64,000 nucleotides of DNA from Sphingomonadaceae bacterium (GTDB lineage: Bacteria; Pseudomonadota; Alphaproteobacteria; Sphingomonadales; Sphingomonadaceae): assembly GCA_024236155.1 (NCBI GenBank), contig JACKLA010000002.1:384324-448323 (forward strand). Reading direction: 5' to 3'. Positions within the stretch are counted from its first letter, which is position 1. Every line of letters starts with the position of its first letter. Of this stretch, positions 61,354 through 64,000 are shown one piece after another. A model generated the notes under the pieces. That model searched no databases. It saw nothing but the letters and a program-made list of their open reading frames with translations, and had not been told where the DNA came from. Position numbers and translations under genes: made by a program.

Positions 61354-62780
61354 GCGGCTTCCTCCTGGTCGTCTGCGACATCGGCGATGAACGTCTCGTC
61401 AGCATCGTCAGAGACGTAATCGGCGTCCTCACCTACGTCGAACTCGACTAAGTTCTGAAACGCGAGCCCGTCCTCTTCTCCGGCGCCTGTTGCGGACAGG
61501 AAGTAGGCGATGAAGCGCACCTGGTTCCTGACGCTGGCATTCCGTTCGAGCCGCTTCTGTTGGGAGAGCAGGTCGTCGTGCCAGTTCGACTGGCGAAACC
61601 CGTCGAACGAGTAAAACCAGCTAGGCACGATCTGGGCGAACCAATCGTCACCGAGCTTCGCAAAGGTAAGGTCGAACGATAGGTGCTGGTGATGCGCGAC
61701 CTTCGTGGGATCCTTTTTTGACGGGCGGGCAAAGTAGACACGCCGCGTCGCCTTCTGCTTGCCGATCCAAGGTTCTTTGCGTTCGCTCTGTCCCTCCTCG
61801 TCGGCGATGAAATAGAAGAAGCGATCCTTCGGCTGCATGCGGACGTGGCGTGCCTTGAGGAGCTCGCGGGCCTCGGCGATGAGAAGTTGCTTGAGCACGT
61901 TGATGTTGTCGGTTTCCAAGGAATCGGCAAGGTCAGAGACGTCGAGCCGTTCGACCGACCCTTCGTCCACGACGCTGATGAGGCCGTTGGCCTCCATGTC
62001 ATGGAACGAGAAGAGTTTGTTGTCGTGGCAGACCCAGGCATCCGAGTGCACATCGTTGAGGAGGAGAGCCATCTTTACGACCGATGTCCTGCTCCGAGCT
62101 TTTCCCTTGTATGAGAGACTGCTGCGCGCCTGCGCGACCACTTCCTTATCATTGATGGTCAACTCGGCGACGTAAATAGCCTGCGGCATCCGGACCCGCA
62201 GGAGGTTGGTCGTGATAGCAGTCGGATCGGGGATGCTGTCGGAGCTGTACGCGATATATGCGTCCACCTCACCTAGGATTCGTTGAAACTCCTCAAGGAC
62301 GCGCTCCTGAGCGGGCAGACGCAGCCCCGCGACCAGCCCGAGCAAGTCGCCGAGATCGATGACGTGTTTCTTGGTATTAAAGGCGAAACGGTCGCCGACG
62401 ATCTCGTTGACGGCGGCTTGGCTATAGGACGCCTGTTTTTTGACGAGGGTGAGGACGTAAAGTTCGTCGAAGCTATTGAAGTAGCTGCGATCCATGAACT
62501 GGCGAAGGGTGGCCTTCACTTTATCGAGAGAGGTGGTCGAGGTGACCTGGAAGCAAACGCGGTCGTGATCGTCGCCAAGATCGATGCCAGGAAAATTCTT
62601 TTGCTTACGGTTGAGATTGACGAGTTTTGGCAAGTTGTAAACCGACCTTAGGATCGGGATAAACGCATCTTCGAGCGCTAAGTTGATGTCCGTTCGGCCC
62701 TGGGCGGTAGCAAGCTCGACCTGCAGGATGATCCGGCTCACTACGTCGCGGAGCTTATTCTCTATGTCTAGCTGCCGCAT
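61350..62780 (-). CDS. SMEK-like nuclease domain plus APAZ domain, partner of the short Argonaute
   Basis: A 476-residue protein in two parts. Residues 1-140 resemble the SMEK domain: DINLALEDAF (31-40), NLNRKQKNFPGIDLGD (55-70) and FQVTSTTS (77-84), with Glu37, Asp67 and Gln78-x-Thr80 as possible PD-(D/E)XK-type site residues. Residues 190-430 look like an APAZ domain, which takes the place of the missing Argonaute N/PAZ lobe: FYFIADEEG, then GDDWFAQIVPSWFYSFDG and LERNASVRNQVRFIAYFL. The last 40 residues are strongly acidic. ATG 62780 has GGGGA about 10 nt upstream; a start at 62837 is also open. Operon arrangement, effector-APAZ first then pAgo, is that of SPARTA/SPARSA/SPARDA systems. Confidence 0.82.
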   Translation of the reverse strand: MRQLDIENKLRDVVSRIILQVELATAQGRTDINLALEDAFIPILRSVYNLPKLVNLNRKQKNFPGIDLGDDHDRVCFQVTSTTSLDKVKATLRQFMDRSYFNSFDELYVLTLVKKQASYSQAAVNEIVGDRFAFNTKKHVIDLGDLLGLVAGLRLPAQERVLEEFQRILGEVDAYIAYSSDSIPDPTAITTNLLRVRMPQAIYVAELTINDKEVVAQARSSLSYKGKARSRTSVVKMALLLNDVHSDAWVCHDNKLFSFHDMEANGLISVVDEGSVERLDVSDLADSLETDNINVLKQLLIAEARELLKARHVRMQPKDRFFYFIADEEGQSERKEPWIGKQKATRRVYFARPSKKDPTKVAHHQHLSFDLTFAKLGDDWFAQIVPSWFYSFDGFRQSNWHDDLLSQQKRLERNASVRNQVRFIAYFLSATGAGEEDGLAFQNLVEFDVGEDADYVSDDADETFIADVADDQEEAA

Positions 62781-63185
62781 ACGATCGCGTCCCCATTGCC
62801 CTATCGGAATGATGGGAACGCATGGGGAACAATTCAAGACGTTCCCGAATGAAAAACCTCCCCTGCTGGTATCTTAGGGCACCGGCAAGTCACGCATTCG
62901 CATGTGGGTGCTGCGGCGAGTCCTTGAAAGTCGTCCGGCAAGCGACGACGACGGCAAGCCTTACGACGCTCAGGTCCACCCATTTTTTGGCTGACGTGAA
63001 GCAAGCCTTGACGGCTCCAGCTTCAGCTTCAGCCTCGAACGGCAGCTTCGCTCATCCTAGCGCATCAAGCTGTACGGGCAGCGGCGGCCCGCCGCCAGTT
63101 ATTGAGAGGGAAGGGGGCTTGCTTCTGTTTGAGTCGAAAGAGCGTCAAATGTCGATGCCTGGGCTCGCAATCAGGAGTAAGTCCC
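62781..63185. other. Divergent intergenic region of the Argonaute operon and the ParB gene
   Basis: About 400 bp without a convincing gene. An inverted repeat GGGAACG (62814-62820) / CGTTCCC (62840-62846), with a further GGGGAAC at 62824-62830, lies 35-65 bp upstream of the SMEK-APAZ start and may be an operator. A short CAGCTT-rich repeat lies near 63020. I see no clear -35/-10 pair for the Argonaute operon. Confidence 0.4.
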
Positions 63186-64000
63186 ATGATCAAGTCGATC
63201 CCGCTGACCAAGTTGGTCCAGTCCCCTCGCAATGTGCGCCGTCACGGTGACCCAGCCGCAGATTCCGAATTGAAGGCGAGCATTGCAGCCCACGGGTTGT
63301 TGCAGAACCTCATCGTTCGGCCTGCTGCTCGTGGAAAATTCGAGGTTGAAGCCGGAGAGCGCCGTCGGTGCGCCTTGCTAGCGCTTGCCGAAGAGAAAGT
63401 CCTGCCGAAAGGCTACGAGGTTACCTGCCTCGTGCTTGAGGACGATGCGGAAATCGCAGTCGAAACGAGCCTGGCCGAAAACTTCCATCGCCTCGCGATG
63501 AACCCCGCCGACGAAGCGCAGGCGTTCGCAGCCCTTATTGATGCTGGTGCCTCGACGGAAGATGTCGCGCGCCGCTTCGGGCTGACGGTCCGCTTCGTCG
63601 AAGGCCGTCTGCGTCTCGCGACCCTCGCGCCTGTCGTCTTCGATGCTCTGGCATCCGGTGAAATCACTCTCGATCTCGCCAAAGCTTTCGGCGCGACCTC
63701 CGACCAGGAAATTCAGGCTCGCGTCTATGAACAAGCGTCTTCGGGCTATTATGCGCCCAGCGCCGACAGTATCCGGCGCATGGTGCTCTCCGGCACGGTT
63801 CGCGGCAGCGATGCTCGGGCCCGTCTTGTCGGTCGCGAAGCCTATATCGCTGCAGGTGGCCGGATCGAACGCGAACTCTTCGACGACGATGACAGCGAGT
63901 CCTGGGTCGATGTCGCGCTTCTCGAAACGCTCGCCGCAGAGGAGATGGAAAAGCGCGCCAAGGCGCTCGCAGCAGAGCAGGGTCTTGCCTGGGTCAAGCC
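63186..64000 (+). CDS. ParB/RepB/Spo0J family protein, cut by the window end
   Basis: The first 271 codons of a ParB-family protein. It starts at ATG 63186 with AGGAG 8 nt upstream. The ParB N-terminal (ParB/Srx) fold is at residues 1-95 (IPLTKLVQSPRNVRRHGD, ELKASIAAHGLLQNLIVRP, EAGERRRCALLAL, ETSLAENFHRLAMNPADEAQAF) followed by an HTH region (STEDVARRFGLTVRFVEGRLRLA). Such proteins on sphingomonad plasmids and islands act in partitioning or gene control; no parA is seen in this window, which leaves the role open. Confidence 0.88.
   Translation, partial: MIKSIPLTKLVQSPRNVRRHGDPAADSELKASIAAHGLLQNLIVRPAARGKFEVEAGERRRCALLALAEEKVLPKGYEVTCLVLEDDAEIAVETSLAENFHRLAMNPADEAQAFAALIDAGASTEDVARRFGLTVRFVEGRLRLATLAPVVFDALASGEITLDLAKAFGATSDQEIQARVYEQASSGYYAPSADSIRRMVLSGTVRGSDARARLVGREAYIAAGGRIERELFDDDDSESWVDVALLETLAAEEMEKRAKALAAEQGLAWVK

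Larger units (their letters stand above)
47153..64000. mobile_element. Genomic island in tRNA-Met (left part, open at the window end)
   Basis: The segment begins at the 3' end of tRNA-Met with a P4-type integrase and carries plasmid/ICE-like genes (DUF5818-like, VirB1-like, Toprim, methyltransferase-helicase, ParB), a RIT insertion and two defence-type modules. No second copy of the tRNA 3' end is seen up to 64000, so the right attachment site must lie outside. The Argonaute region looks visibly less GC-rich than the core. Confidence 0.8.

Noticed and set aside
59947..62780. Classing the Argonaute operon as SPARTA or SPARSA
   Set aside because: The partner's N-terminal part shows no TIR or Sir2 features; it reads as a SMEK/nuclease-like domain.
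47153..64000. CRISPR array in the defence-rich part
   Set aside because: No regularly spaced repeats were seen.
47153..64000. Second copy of the tRNA-Met 3' end (right attachment site)
   Set aside because: Looked for the CCTCCGCTACCA end further on and did not find it within the window.

Overview
The window reads as a high-GC alphaproteobacterial chromosome of the order Sphingomonadales, most like the Erythrobacteraceae. Supporting signs are the gene order rpsB-tsf-pyrH-frr-uppS-cdsA-dxr-rseP-bamA-ompH-fabZ with no lpxD, lpxA or lpxB beside fabZ (many members of this order lack classical LPS), short alphaproteobacterial Psd/Pss proteins, and REP-like palindromes of the kind that litter sphingomonad genomes. 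This placement is an inference from gene content; no marker search was possible.

Positions 1-47152 are core chromosome. From left to right: a FabH-like ketoacyl synthase; the phosphatidylethanolamine genes psd-pssA; rpsB-tsf; an opposite-strand pair of metallohydrolases; the long pyrH to fabZ envelope/isoprenoid/outer-membrane operon followed by rpmE; a DksA-like regulator with a 2OG dioxygenase; tRNA-His; an amino-acid dehydrogenase; the cytochrome c maturation operon ccmCDEFGH plus a TPR gene; kup; the reverse-strand operon dapF-mtaB-ftsY-yciB; a GGDEF/EAL protein; an EVE-domain protein; an MFS (LplT-like) transporter; pgsA; a PilZ protein; the rnd-oxyR pair; aspS; several small exported proteins, including a transglutaminase-like gene split by an in-frame amber codon; acpP-fabF-mltG; a 2'-5' RNA ligase-like gene; a membrane cyclic-nucleotide-binding protein; and tRNA-Met.

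Positions 47153-64000 are a genomic island inserted at the 3' end of tRNA-Met. It begins with a P4-type tyrosine integrase and continues past the window end. Its backbone resembles sphingomonad integrative or plasmid modules: a DUF5818-like protein, a VirB1-like transglycosylase, a CHC2/Toprim primase-like protein, a methyltransferase-helicase of the strawberry-notch type, and a ParB-family protein. The methyltransferase-helicase gene is cut in two by a RIT (recombinase-in-trio) element with three overlapping tyrosine recombinases and 82-bp terminal inverted repeats. The right repeat supplies a Shine-Dalgarno and ATG that could restart the helicase C-terminal half.

Downstream are two defence-type modules: an Xre/MbcA/ParS-RES toxin-antitoxin pair, and a two-gene operon encoding a short prokaryotic Argonaute with an apparently inactive PIWI domain and a partner with an N-terminal SMEK-like, putative PD-(D/E)XK nuclease domain followed by an APAZ-like region. 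The Argonaute operon is the most interesting content of the window. It resembles SPARDA-type systems but may be a distinct effector variant.
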